In this document: piece after piece, positions 36,770 to 52,634 of the stretch
How the letters are laid out: every line of letters starts with the position of its first letter
How positions within the stretch are numbered: position 1 is the first letter of the stretch
Source of the DNA: Norana najaformis
Lineage: Eukaryota; Annelida; Clitellata; Crassiclitellata; Hormogastridae
DNA length: 64,000 bases
NCBI GenBank assembly: GCA_964023275.1
Contig: OZ029928.1
Span: 20,459,535 to 20,523,534 of the forward strand
Direction: 5' to 3'
The notes under the pieces: generated by a model
Seen by the model: the letters and a program-made list of their open reading frames with translations, nothing else
What the model was told of the DNA's origin: nothing
Database searches by the model: none
Position numbers and translations under genes: made by a program

Positions 36770-39700
36770 GAGAAAGAGACAGAGAGATGGATAGCGATGA
36801 CGAGAGCGAGATAGGGAGTAAAACGTTTAGTGCTGTGTAGTTTTGACACTTCTTAGGCATTGTATTTTCTTCTGCAGGACGTCTGGGGCCGGCCGTGCTG
36901 CGCTTTCTCCAATGGGATCCCGGAGTGCAAGTCAGGAAACAAGAAGCACAAAAGACAAGGTGTCGTCAAGAGAGCAGCAGCTCATGGCACCAAATCCAGA
37001 TGATGAAAAGGAAGTTTCAGAGGCTGAGGTCGAAAAGAAGACCAAGTCACTGATGGAGGAATACTTGCATGGCCATGATATCAAGGTAAGCTGTTCTTCT
37101 TTCGTGAGTCCTTTGCACAGTGATGATGTTCAAGTTGGTCTAGCATGTAGTCTAAGGGAATCGAGCTGGTATAATTGCAAATGGTCAGATATTAGAGAGA
37201 AAGCTGGACAGATTGTTTTGTGTGCAGAATGGCTGCATTCATCATCTTTGTGTCTTGTCTCTGTAGGAGGCGGCATTATGTGTCGAAGAGTTGGGTTCAA
37301 AGTCCCTTCGGCATTTTGTCTACCATTCCCTTCTGCAGAATCTGGAGAGAACGACTCAAGCACGAAACTTCACGGGGAAGCTTCATCTCCACCTAGTCAA
37401 AACAAAGCGGATGAAAATTGACCATTATGTCGAAGGTCTTCGTTGCATCTTGGAGTTTGCAGATGAAATGGTGATTGACATTCCGCGCATTTGGGTATAT
37501 CTTGGCGAGCTCATCGGCCCCATGATTGAAGATGGTACTGTGCCGCTGACATTCCTCCGAGCGGCCTGTCACCCTCTGTTGGCCTGCGACAAAGCAGGCG
37601 TTGTTGTCAGTCAGGTGCTGCATGAAGCGTCACGTGTGCTGGTTAGTACGAATTTTCAGTTGACTCTCTCGTCAGGCATCATCAGTTAATCGCAGAAGTT
37701 TCTAAGAATTAGACGTATACATATATACATACATGCATACATACATACGTACATTTGTGTGTGTGTACTTGCGATGAAGCACTTCTTAGAAGTATTTGTT
37801 TTAGGTGTGTCTTGCTGCATGCATACATTCAGAAGAACATCCAGCACTGATAGAGTGGCAAGGCAGACTGGATATTTCTAATGAAAGCTGTTTCATTAGT
37901 ACGTCATCTTTATTCGTGTAGTTTTTTAGCATTATCCTCATGGGTGACTTAGTTCTTGGTGATCCCCTCATGGGTGACTTAGTTCTTGGTGAGCCTCATG
38001 GGTGACTTAGTTCTTGATGTGAACGATGGCAGTTTCTTTTGTAGGGTCATCGTGGAGCAGCTGACCTTTGGCAAAAGTCAGGTCTCCGTTGGACGGACTT
38101 TATGAAACCAGCTTCAGTAGAATCTTTCATCAAGGATCAGGTATTCATCAGTTTTCACGTTTTGCTGCTTATTTGGGTTTTAGTCATTTTGAACCCTTTC
38201 AACATAGACTAACAGTGGGAGTGGGTAGGGTCTAGAGACTTCATAGAGACATCGACGTGGATTTGCTAATTAATCCTGGGAATTTTACTGGCCATTGAAG
38301 TGACTGTTAGGTGTATATTGGACACTGTGCAAGTCCTGGTTTTACCATCTGTGACCAGTTACCATCCTATGCTGAAGGTTGTTGTTCCATGCTGCCAAGA
38401 TCCTTGTTCATTCGGTCATCCTGAAGCTCTTTCACTGTCTCCATCCTTGGAGGCCTGCGAAAATTGTAAGTAGGTTCGTGTCAGTCTTCCTCAACTGTCA
38501 GCCTGCATAAATTCTTGCATTTATTGGTTTTAATTTGAAAAAGATTGTGTCTGCAGTGTCTTATGCTCAAGACAGCTTTGGATTCTTTATCCTCGTGCCT
38601 TTTGAGGACGTCAGTCAATGTGGCCTTGAATTGGGAGACCTGGTCGACAGTCACTGAGTTTTGCTGCTCATGGGGATCAGCAGAAAGAGTGCAAGAAGCG
38701 CTGTGACAATTTCCGGTTCAACTGTTATGAACACATTTTGTTTTGTGTTGCTACAAAGGCAGAAACCAACAGAGGAATGTAAGAAAAGTGTAAAAACTAA
38801 CGAAGAAGAGCATCGCTGCTCAGCAGCCCGTGGAGCTTTAAGTTGCTGTACTCCTGCAGTTGTTACTTAAAATTTAGGTTGGTCTGAAAATTTAATTTTG
38901 CAGAAACTTCAGTTTACGGAAGAGCCAGTGTCAGCAGCTTCTGGTTCCAGTCTTTCTATGGAACAGATTCAGGAACAGCTGACTGAACTTCTCGTTGACT
39001 CCAAAACAGACAAGAAGAAACTGTGTGACTGGGTTGGGGTAAGTCATTATGTTTTAACCCTTGGAATGCCATGCATTTTTATGCACTGATTTCCCCACTT
39101 TTTAGGCTTTGGTCTAAATTTTATGTTTTCCTTAGAAACTGTGCAGTCTTCTCAGCCATGGGGATACGGCTTCAGTGTAAACATGAAAATTAGTTTAAAG
39201 TGAATTTGAAAATCATCATTGTTTTTGGGCAGCCCTCAAATGATGAACCAGCCCCTTCAATGCAGTGAAATTTAGCAGGGATCTCATCTTCCCATGGTTT
39301 CTAGACATGACATCAGAACAGATGCCCTCTAGACTTGAAATGTGTTGATTCATAAATGCCCCAGACCTGACATCGGTCTGTTTCAAAATGCCCCTAGACC
39401 TGGCGTCCTTATGTTCCCAAATACCCTCAAGTTTGAACAACATTGGTCTGTTTGCAAATGCTGCTGGTACCATAACTGGCCTTGAAAGAAGAAACCAGAT
39501 AACTTCTACTGATGCCCATGAGAATTAGCACAGAACTATTTGTCAGATGCCGCTAGATGGCACTTGTTAATATTGATGGGCCATTGATCAGAGCCTGCTA
39601 TGTTCTGTTTTTCCATGAATACTCAGATATGTTCGTTCTTTAGGAGAGGTTTGATGCAGAGACATCTCAGAGCAGTTCATTTATTCGTGCCTTTACAACT

Positions 39701-42125
39701 TCAATCTGCTTTGGTTGTCTACAGAATTGGAAGCCAGGTCGTAAGTAACTTGAATTTCTGTTGTCTTTGCCTGAAAAGGAAATGATGTCTGATGTCAGTT
39801 GTTTAACTGTCCTTGATTTTACCGATAGTCTGTGTTTTGGTCTTTGAATGGAAACTTGTGTTTGTTCTGTTCTTGTAAGTGTTGTTGTGAAAAGGTCTTT
39901 GGCCACAAAGAGCTGCTGAATCTTAGGCAGATCTGAAGAAGGAATTATGCAGCAGATAATGGACTGGGTGCACGTTTGCTGTTTTGAAGGGTTTATTAAA
40001 ATGTGCTTGCTTTTATTTTGTGTTTAGATAATAGAACCTTGTCTGCCTCAACTAACTCATTGATTTCTCTACGCTTACTGACTCTAGTTAGAAACGACCT
40101 TTGATTGATGCTTTGCAAGTAACCCTAACCCTTTGTGATGGCAATGCAGAAGGGTGTATGAGTTAGTCTAGTGGTTAGCATGCTGGCCTGTCAACCTGGA
40201 GGCAGGGAATTCAAAACCCCAACAGGGATGAAAGATGTTTTGAGATATCTGCTTCACTTGTGTCCCTAGCAAAGGTGGCTAAAGAATCTGTACCCTGATT
40301 GTACACCCTCACTAATTGCATATTGCGGTTAGCTGGGGGGACTGGTCTTTTCTCAACTTCTTCTCTGCCTCCTCTGGAAGTTACCAGATTTAGATTTAGG
40401 TTCTTTGTAGAGCTTTCTGGTACAGCCTGGCCGTAAAGACTGTCTGATGTGCAGAGGTAAATTCTTTGGGTTAGGGTTATGATGACTGAGTTTGGGGATT
40501 TTCCTGTGTTGACTGGATGTTGTCTGTTTACTGACAGAGCGACCAGACAGTTCTAAAATCGATGCAGACAAGTTGAAGGAATACGCAAATGTTCTCGCCC
40601 GATACGTCAGACATGAAGTGCAACTTCAACTGCAGGCACTTTATGCTGTGCAGTCTTTCGTCCATAAGTTGGAACATCCGCCAGGTCAGTACTCTGTTTA
40701 GAAACAGAGGTTAGGAAGCTCTTTCGTCCATAAGTTGGAACATCTGCCGGGTCAGTACTCTGTTTAGAAACAGAGGTTAGGAAGCTCTTTCGTCCATAAG
40801 TTGGAATATCCGCCAGGTCAGTACTCTGTTTAGAAACAGAGGTTAGGAAGCTCTTTCGTCCATAAGTTGGAACATCCGCCAGGTCAGTACTCTGTTTAGA
40901 AACAGAGGTTAGGAAGCTCTTTCGTCCATATGTTGGAACATCCGCCAGGTCAGTACTCTGTTTAGAAACAGAGGTTAGGAAGCTCTTTCGTCCATATGTT
41001 GGAACATCCGCCAGGTCAGTACTCTGTTTAGAAACAGAGGTTAGGAAGCTCTTTCGTCCATAAGTTGGAACATCCGCCAGGTCAGTACTCTGTTTAGAAA
41101 CAGAGGTTAGGAAGCTCTTTCGTCCATAAGTTGGAACATCTGCCAGGTCAGTACTCTGTTTAGAAACAGAGGTTAGGAAGCTCTTTCGTCCATATGTTGG
41201 AACATCCGCCAGGTCAGTACTCTGTTTAGAAACAGAGGTTAGGAAGAGGTTATTGCATTAAACCACACCAGCATCGACAGACTGATTCTGAAACTATCAT
41301 CTTGGAAATGAGGCTGTCTTAACTAGGCTTCTGCCAAATGGCAGTTTTACTGTTGGACTGAATACAATTAATTGAGCAAACTATTTGAGCGACTACGAAC
41401 ACAAATAGTAGGACAAAAGTAGGACATGCTAAGAATATCTTCAATTTTTAAACGAGTAGAAACTAGAGACGAGTATTTTTAGAATATTTAGTGTAACTCA
41501 CTTGCCTGCTGTCACTTAACTTTCCAGTGCTTTTAGGCTAATTTTGGGTTATGTCTTTAACTGTAACAGTAGAGAAGAAAAAATTGCCTGGATGGCTTAT
41601 AGTTATGTAAATTTGCTTTCAGAAAGGCTAGAATTCTAAATTTTCACGTGAAAGGCAACTTTTCCTTTCAGGAAAATGGCTGCTGCATTACTGAACATTA
41701 CACTGGTCACACTTGTTAGTAGGTTTGCCAGAAAGGGGGCTTGGGCTCCTGTCCTCGGGTTTGGGCATACTATGTGCCCATTAGTAGATGCATGGAATGT
41801 GGGGATTAAACTTCCTCTACACAACAGAAAAGCCTGGTGGGCCTAGAATGCTAGAATGCAGCTTCTCTATTCTGTTGTTGGAGTAAGATAGTTTAGCTAG
41901 TCTATTGCTTTGTTTGTGTTTTCAGGAATGCTTCTGGCAATTTGGACAGTTCTTTATGATGAAGACGTCATAACTGAAGCTGGCTTCTACAAATGGAGAA
42001 ACAGTTCTGAGCCAAGCGAGGCAGCTGGGAAGGGAGTGGCCCTGACCTCTGTTACTCAGTTCTTCCACTTTATTGATGACCCAGAGAAAGAGGAGTCGGC
42101 AAAAGAAGACGACCTAGACAGCTAA
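20434..42125 (+). CDS. EIF4G: Eukaryotic translation initiation factor 4 gamma (eIF4G1/3-type)
   Basis: Cytoplasmic scaffold of eIF4F that joins cap-bound eIF4E, eIF4A, eIF3 and PABP. Twenty-five coding exons: 20434-20727, 22835-22885, 23889-24015, 25759-25976, 26492-27101, 30291-30382, 30559-31369, 31608-31741, 32059-32361, 32675-32812, 33243-33302, 33620-33766, 34147-34226, 34509-34671, 35090-35194, 35492-35633, 35922-36162, 36366-36521, 36878-37085, 37267-37641, 38045-38140, 38904-39038, 39644-39740, 40538-40684, 41926-42125. Every junction is GT-AG in phase, giving 1709 aa (human eIF4G1 is about 1600). Order: Q/P/A-rich N-terminus; [19 protein letters not shown] motif (about residues 190-210); acidic low-complexity region; eIF4E-binding motif 748-754; Gly/Arg-rich linker; MIF4G about 881-1111; linker with NRFSAL; MA3 about 1338-1517; W2/eIF5C about 1535-1709. 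Exons 3, 4, 5 and 9 encode polyglutamine. The least certain boundary is the acceptor of exon 17, where 35922 and an in-frame AG 15 nt later both fit. Confidence 0.97.
21115..22577 (+). mobile_element. Decayed piggyBac-like DNA transposon in eIF4G intron 1
   Basis: The right edge reads TGCGGTCGTTAAAGGGTTAA, a piggyBac-type end (AAAGGG plus TTAA target). The left edge, with CATTACCGACCGCACGGTAC, resembles its complement but is damaged. Near 21391 a short frame starts [18 protein letters not shown] and then meets stops, reminiscent of a PGBD transposase N-terminus. The interior has about 2.5 copies of a roughly 375-bp tandem unit (landmarks AATGGTG/AATGGTA before CTTACCTTATG near 21681, 22054 and 22431). 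Left of it a CCGACCGCACGGTACTAATC unit is present twice (21124-21183). It is not active. Confidence 0.65.
22922..23120. repeat. (TCTC)n/(TCTG)n microsatellite in eIF4G intron 2
   Basis: Pyrimidine-only TCTC/TCTG array of about 200 bp, starting only about 35 bp after the exon 2 donor. Serine/leucine-rich frames across it are artefacts. Confidence 0.95.
23434..23625 (+). mobile_element. tRNA-derived SINE in eIF4G intron 2
   Basis: The RNA polymerase III A box TAGCCAACTGG at 23445-23455 and B box GGTTCGAGCC at 23489-23498 are spaced as in tRNA genes. A body with GGGACCTTGAGCAAGTCCTT follows, then a 3' part (TTGATGCTTCGTCAGTAGAT) and an AATAAT tail. Partial copies lie at 5390-5475, 7752-7795 (reverse), 10669-10725 (reverse) and 43918-44030. 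Confidence 0.85.
24765..25640 (+). mobile_element. Decayed non-LTR retrotransposon (second LINE family) in eIF4G intron 3
   Basis: In shifting frames the plus strand gives reverse-transcriptase and C-terminal signatures: a damaged FADD region (SALDF, then [15 protein letters not shown], 24840-24900), [59 protein letters not shown] and finally a TTLQRGA segment. The 3' end is a GAC/GAT tail (25618-25640). Several frameshifts and stops make it a pseudogene. The motif set differs from the L2/CR1-like element at 15222-17825. Confidence 0.85.
26165..26285. repeat. Degenerate short tandem repeat carrying AP-1-like sites, eIF4G intron 4
   Basis: An imperfect unit of roughly 7-15 bp built on AATGACTCATGACC. 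Three exact TGACTCA motifs lie at 26170-26176, 26184-26190 and 26240-26246, with near-matches (TGACTCG) between. TGACTCA is the AP-1/TRE consensus. Function is unknown. Confidence 0.6.
27155..27205. repeat. Short tandem repeat in eIF4G intron 5
   Basis: Tandem units containing CATAAGGTGGTATAAGGG, about 2.5 copies. Confidence 0.75.
28135..28195 (+). mobile_element. LINE tail relic in eIF4G intron 5
   Basis: AGCTTTTCTGGGCGCTGAAG followed by AAACACTGATTTTACGATTA matches the end of the ATTACG-tailed LINE family (compare 14840-14915). A further degraded copy may lie at 29645-29690. Confidence 0.45.
28665..28740. repeat. 16-bp tandem repeat, four to five copies
   Basis: Units of CTATCGTCTTCAGTGT/C lie directly upstream of the TATA-like motif in eIF4G intron 5. 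They could act as a repeated regulatory element or be neutral. Confidence 0.8.
28772..28780 (+). promoter_or_regulatory. TATA-box-like motif, candidate internal eIF4G promoter
   Basis: TATAAATAG is followed by a GC- and CpG-richer stretch (about 28800-29240) inside the AT-richer intron 5. A transcript starting about 30 bp downstream would run to a strong donor (GGTAAGC, 29421-29427). Confidence 0.4.
29418..29421 (+). other. Candidate alternative start codon at a splice donor (ATG-G then GTAAGC)
   Basis: GCCGGCCATGG gives a strong start context (G at -3, G at +4). The fourth base is the last base before GTAAGC. Exon 5 ends in phase 1 and exon 6 begins GC AAC AAG, so splicing from here to 30291 would give [12 protein letters not shown], then the rest of eIF4G: about 1277 residues, lacking the first 433. 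Upstream ATGs, for example at 29030, would lie in the leader. This is inferred from sequence only. Confidence 0.4.
30776..30888 (+). repeat. 18-bp coding repeat in eIF4G exon 7
   Basis: About six tandem units encode the hexapeptide VVSDNA (variants VISDNA, IVVSDN, VVSDSC) in the acidic, disordered region upstream of the eIF4E-binding site. Synonymous and amino-acid variation is present between units. Confidence 0.9.
31608..31741 (+). other. eIF4G exon 8, eIF4E-binding motif
   Basis: Encodes [12 protein letters not shown] and then the canonical-position motif Tyr748-Asp-Arg-Asn-Phe-Met-Leu754. The consensus is YxxxxL followed by a hydrophobic residue. Here the usual leucine is methionine, a conservative change. 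The flanking [10 protein letters not shown] is nearly as in vertebrate eIF4G1, which anchors the gene identification. Confidence 0.93.
32675..35194 (+). other. eIF4G MIF4G domain (exons 10-15)
   Basis: HEAT-repeat domain that binds eIF4A and RNA. Visible signatures are [104 protein letters not shown] and [18 protein letters not shown]. Introns interrupt it five times, all in phase. Confidence 0.96.
36735..36790. repeat. (GA)n microsatellite in eIF4G intron 18
   Basis: GAGAGA array of about 55 bp, about 90 bp upstream of exon 19. Confidence 0.93.
36878..38140 (+). other. eIF4G MA3 domain (exons 19-21)
   Basis: Second HEAT-type domain, a further eIF4A contact in metazoans. Visible are [77 protein letters not shown] and GLRWTDFM. 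Confidence 0.95.
37945..38025. repeat. About 29-bp tandem repeat, three copies, eIF4G intron 20
   Basis: Units of CTCATGGGTGACTTAGTTCT plus TGGTGA-type spacers lie just upstream of exon 21. Confidence 0.9.
40140..40335 (+). mobile_element. Second tRNA-derived SINE, eIF4G intron 23
   Basis: The A box TAGTCTAGTGG (40164-40174) and neighbouring GTTAGCATGC resemble a tRNA 5' half. A degenerate B box, GGAATTCAAAACC, lies at 40206-40218. The body differs from the SINE at 23434-23625, so this is a separate family. Confidence 0.65.
40654..41247 (+). repeat. 66-bp minisatellite seeded by the exon 24/intron 24 boundary
   Basis: Nine units with a period of exactly 66 bp start at 40654, 40720, 40786, 40852, 40918, 40984, 41050, 41116 and 41182. 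The first unit comprises the last 31 bases of exon 24 (TCTTTCGTCCATAAGTTGG onward) and the first 35 of the intron. Each later unit copies the exon end and the donor CCAG/GTCAGT (CCGG/GTCAGT in the second unit). Units differ at only a few positions (CATAAG/CATATG, CATCCG/CATCTG), implying recent expansion. Confidence 0.97.
41248..41925 (+). other. Remainder of eIF4G intron 24
   Basis: No repeat or gene is recognised. The intron ends with a strong acceptor, TTGTGTTTTCAG, before exon 25. Confidence 0.6.
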
Positions 42126-42374
42126 TTGCGACGAAACTGAAACAGCTTGCATAGAACATTTGATGATGGTGATGCAAAATGGATTTGTGTACATAGACTT
42201 TAATGCTACACCTTTATGCGAAATCCTGTTGGCATGTAACTGTGCCTAACTATGTTTTGCTGGTTTTGCCCAACCTTAAATCAAGAAAGCCTGAAGATGA
42301 TTTGTGCTCTTATTAGCTTATCCACTGTACATATTTGCTTAACTGAGAAATCGTGGCTGTAGAGTTGGCTGTTG

Positions 42375-42380
42375 ATTAAA
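42375..42380 (+). terminator. Candidate eIF4G polyadenylation signal (ATTAAA)
   Basis: ATTAAA lies about 250 bp after the stop codon. This would give a short 3' UTR (42126 to about 42400). Confidence 0.5.
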
Positions 42381-42399
42381 AATGTGCAAAACCAGAAGC

Positions 42400-45300
42400 A
42401 AACCAGGTTGCAATATTTTTACTTCTGTACATATATGGCGAATTCTTGCGGTTAGGGTTGGAGGTTCCTCCGATCCACAAAGACTTTTATGTTGCTGACG
42501 CCTGGAATGTGTGGATTAGGCACCAGTTTCTTTTCTTGCTCAACGATTATGAATTATCAGTTAATTTTAGCATTTTATAATCTGGGCATAGCGAGACATT
42601 TGGCGTCCCTGTGTTTGTATGGCCTTCTTTCAATTCTGGCCAGAACATTTGCCATCTTAACTGGAGGACAAAGACGAAATTATTGTCCTGGGAGGAACTT
42701 AGTCTTGATTTTATTACAGCAAGAAGGAAAGTGCGTTGGGTGGTTGAGTGTTTTCAGCAGTGCGGCCATTTGGGTTCATCTGGATAGAGATCTGGATAGA
42801 GATAATCTGGCATTTGTAAAGGGTCTCAGTTAAGGTTCAGAAGGCGCCCGTCTTGCTTACCTCTAGAATTGTTGAGTCTGACGTTTTATCCTCCACTTAT
42901 TTGTTTAAGTGGCAGACGTTGAGTTTAGAAACAGAAATCTGTGAAATCGTGAAATTTTGTTTCTGTTTGTGTTTGGCGTTGATGAAGCCCTACCTTGAAC
43001 TTGAAGACATTTTGTTGTTTTTGAATGTAGAGGCTGCATGGAGAATGACTTATTTTGAATAATATTTTGAAGGTTGCTTTTACGAATTGTGTGCTGCGGA
43101 ATCTCGTGGCTCTTGTCTGCGAGGCTGCCTGAATGATGTGCGCCAACATTGGTTGCACAGAGGCAGAGGGTGGTGACTGATGTGGGTTGGAAAGGGGCAG
43201 CCTAGGGTAATTGATGGTTTTCTAAATGAATTGGTTAGCTAACGTTAAGGAGCAACAGGTGCTTGTAATACAGCGTCTTGTACTTTTGATAGTTGCGTCT
43301 GCTCTGTCACCACTGATCTCGGATTTGTACAGCCAGTCTTGCGTTTCAAAATCATGTTTACCTTCTTTTCAAGATCGGCTCAAACTTAGCTTCTCAATTT
43401 TCCTGGGCAGAGAAAAAACAGAAATAATAAATTAATATGTAATAATTCTTGATGTATGCAGTAGTTATATGAGGATTTGTTTCTTATAAGAATTGATAGC
43501 CACAAAGAGTATCAAATGTGCAGGTGCTCTGATGCAAGTGAAGAGCATGCTTTTTAGTCCTGTGCTTTTGCCAGTTTTGACTGTGCCTTCATTTACCGAC
43601 TATAGACGCTCTGTCGTAGTGGACTGATCTTCTGCATATCAACCAGACTGCGGCTTGGGTTCTCCTGTGCAAGTCACTACGGCACTTGATCCAGTAGTAT
43701 GCATTGGGCTATTTATATAAGCGCCTCTGTATTGGGACACACAAATTTTGATAATCTCAAGATGCTTGACAGTCTCAAACGCTGGTTTTGATTTTCAGGT
43801 CCCAGACTCTGCTGCATGGCCATTTACTTAACAGCCGCCTATCTGATCAGTTGAAAGAAGCCTTGTTTGAGCACTGGCTGTCGAGTGGTTACATTATGAC
43901 CAACATCCACAACAGTTCCTGTGTCGGGACCTTGAGAGAATGCTTCACTCACAGTCGCTCCGCACTAACAACTGATGCTCAGTCATCAGATAGTGGCACT
44001 TGATGGCTACATTTAATAATGCAGAACACATGCATTATGCACATGCATTCAGCAGTCTGTTAAGAGCACAGAAGCTTTGGTGCCCACGTTACAGAGTGAC
44101 TGACGAATGGGGACGATTTGCACTGAGGCTAACTCCAAACATTCGATAGAAGTCTTTCAGCTTCTTCTTATTTTCGATTTCCCAAGCTCGTTAATCATGT
44201 ATGACCTTGCAACAGATACTGAGACCAGTGTACGGCAATTTCTCCAGTGCCTACCAATAGTAGTTGACTGTTCGGTCTTTATTATCTAGGGCTGTTCAGT
44301 CTCCCTCAATTCAAAAAGCCTTAATTATAAAATTCTTCAGGACAGGGTGTTTTTACCCTCTACTGTAAATTATCCTTCAAAAATCAAATTTCATTAGAAA
44401 TCTAAAACTGCTGAATTTTGACCTCAAGACTTTTACAGTGCCAAAAGAAAGCCGCATCTTGGAAACAACCAGCTTATTTGCAAGCACTCCTTCAAAACAA
44501 ACCATGAAGAACTTCAAAGTAAGGTAAGGTCTGGTTCAATTCCAGGCTGAGATCCAAGGTCCGGCGGCTAGAAAACGGGGCTCTGTCCCGTTTGGAGAGC
44601 TGAACATCATCCCAGTTCACCATTTCCTGGGAAGTCGGTTGTAACTCGCCATGCCAACTGCAGTTCTACAATTCTTGGCGGCTGGGGTTCTGCCCCGGGC
44701 TCTGCTGCAGGGCCTGCCTCCCTAGGCCCTTGGTAATAAATGGGTGCTTCCCATCACCTCATCGACATGGCCTCATGCTTCTGAACCTATTGTGATTTCA
44801 CTTTGTATTTTGACCACCATGGGTCAACCTTGCACAAATTTTTAAGCTTGTTGGCATTTGGGTTTGTTATCCCGTCACGAAGTACATCAAAACTGAAAAC
44901 CATTTCAAAAATTTGTTCCTTCGCTACGGAAATCATTTCGGCTCAAGTCCCAGCCACAGTCTGAACAGTCTTAGATTCGCCCATGCATGTGATCAGAATT
45001 AAATTTCGAAACCTCCTGTAAGTCTAGTACTTGCAGCCCAACTTAATCGTAGGAAGACTTGAATAACTAGGCCAACAGAAGTCATTCCTGCTGGTCCCAT
45101 CATAATAACAAGGCACAGGACCACACCTTAAACTGTTCCACTGAAATAACTGGAACAACTATCGATGAAATCTAACTTGTGTGCATTTGATCAACAACAG
45201 ACGACCAGGAAAGTTGGTGCTAGCGTCGCTCCTGGTTCTGAAACTTTGTGCCTAGATTCTAAAACTGAATGTACTTCAGAAATAGACCTTCTAAGCAAAT

Positions 45301-46060
45301 GAGCTGCAATTGCATCTTCAGTGCAAATAAATCTAAAAGCCAAGAAAATGCAACACCTTTCAAAATGTGATTTAAACCAACAACAGTGAAAAGGCAAAAT
45401 TAACAAGTCACACATTTTACGTTGCTAGAAATACGACACAACTCGAATAAAGAACAGATCCTAACCCTTTTAGCTGATTTATTTTGCTGCTATTTATTCG
45501 GAACTAAGAGATACGACACACAGAGATAAGGTTTCAGTATTTCTTAATACTCAGTTTCAGCAACCTAGTCTAGCGTGGTAATCGATCCAGTGTTAAACTC
45601 ATGAAACGGACTTCCATTTATCAAATCTTCATTCCGCATTGTCCCTAAATGCCACCAGTTCCAATTCTGAGGAGCAACTAGGTGGGCACGTACAGCTCAC
45701 AAGGTTGTCCTTTCGCTTCTGGCAGCCAACACACCTGTGAAGCTACTGTGGCAAAACGTTCAGGCAGGTGGCAACCAGAATTTATCTTGTGACTATCGAC
45801 GATTCCTATAAACACTGATTCTATGCAGCCAGTCAGTACTTTACTAAATGCGCCTGAGTGCATTTTGTTAAAGGAAGGCTGGCCAAGAGACAACTTAGTC
45901 TCATCCAATTGCAGCAAATGTTGCAAGTTAAAAGATGCAGTGTACACATTGGTTGGGGCAGCGAACTAAACACATCACATAACAAAAGTCGATTTTGGTT
46001 TCAGAAGGCAGACTTACTTCATCTATGCATCTGTTACATCTTCTACAGAGTCAGACAAAT
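42400..46060. other. Intergenic region between convergent eIF4G and PDE6D
   Basis: No conserved exon is visible on either strand. It contains a SINE fragment (43918-44030), a moderately GC-rich stretch at 44540-44780 that may be a further repeat family (CGGCTAGAAAACGGGGCTCT, later GGCGGCTGGGGTTCTGCCCC), and TTTATT near 45480-45500 that could be a minus-strand AATAAA for PDE6D. Confidence 0.5.
43918..44030 (+). mobile_element. SINE 3' half copy
   Basis: GTGTCGGGACCTTGAGAGAA, then CTGATGCTCAGTCATCAGAT and GTGGCACTTGATGG, matches the 3' half of the SINE at 23434-23625. Confidence 0.6.
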
Positions 46061-46064
46061 GACC

Positions 46065-46292
46065 TTAACCCTCTATAAAGCACTAAATTGATGACCCTAA
46101 CCTTAACCCTAACCCTCTATAAAGCACTAAATTGATGGCCTTGACCTTAACCCTAACCCTCTATAAAGCACTGAATTGATGACCTTAACCCTAACCCTCT
46201 ATAAAGCACTAAATTGATGACCTTGACCTTAACCCTAACCCTCTATAAAGCACTGAACTGATGGCCTTAACCCTAACCCTCTATAAAGCACA
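46065..46292. repeat. 38/44-bp tandem repeat containing short telomere-like hexamers
   Basis: CTCTATAAAGCAC recurs at 46071, 46115, 46159, 46197, 46241 and 46279 (spacings 44, 44, 38, 44, 38). Between them lie CCTTAACCCTAACC stretches. The 6-bp length difference equals one extra hexamer. Confidence 0.9.
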
Positions 46293-46729
46293 GAATTGCA
46301 CAGAGTAGTTTACTGCTGTCGTGATGGCTTCCATCTTGTCAAAAGATACAGAAACCATCTAACCAACACACTGTGTTTCAAGAAAGAGGCTTGCAGTATA
46401 CCACCAGCCAAGAGAATCCACCAAGTACTGAAATTCTCCTTGAATTATAGCATTTCGTGGAACAGTTTTGTGCTGAGACAGTTAACCATTACACGATGTA
46501 GGGTGCCTTGTTACTGCAACAGAAGTACTTAGGAAATGGAAGGGGAGCCCCAACTGAATTCCTTGGTGATGAGGGAAATAGGATTGATGCCAGCAATTGG
46601 TAAACACGAGTAACACACTCAGTTTAAATGAAAGTCAGTCCTACTATAAATATCAAGACTCCTCCTCACAGAATCAGCAATGCTGATTATAATCAGTTGA
46701 TAGTAGACTCTTAACACAAGGTTCTGATG

Positions 46730-52398
<5,669 letters not shown>

Positions 52399-52616
52399 TT
52401 TTATAAACGATACGAACAGCTGAGAACAACAGACGAATGGCTAGAACCTATAACAGTTTATTTGCAACGCTTAATTTCCGAAACGAAGGAAGTTAATCAG
52501 AGAAACCAGGAAACCTGTCAACAATGTTTGGAAAGTAGTGCAGCGCAATGGTTTGCCAAGAAGTAGTTCTCGGCAAATTGCAGATAATATATGTTATAAA
52601 TAATTGAGTGAACACT

Positions 52617-52634
52617 TGATGACGTATGTCATCA
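52617..52634. promoter_or_regulatory. Perfect palindromic CRE-like element upstream of PDE6D
   Basis: TGATGACGTATGTCATCA has 7-bp arms around GTAT and includes TGACG/GTCA half-sites like those bound by bZIP factors. It lies about 220 bp upstream of the PDE6D start codon. Confidence 0.35.

Larger units (their letters stand above)
38904..42125 (+). other. eIF4G W2/eIF5C domain (exons 22-25)
   Basis: C-terminal HEAT domain, which recruits MNK kinases in vertebrates. Visible are [90 protein letters not shown] and [14 protein letters not shown], ending in acidic residues and a TAA at 42123-42125. Confidence 0.95.
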
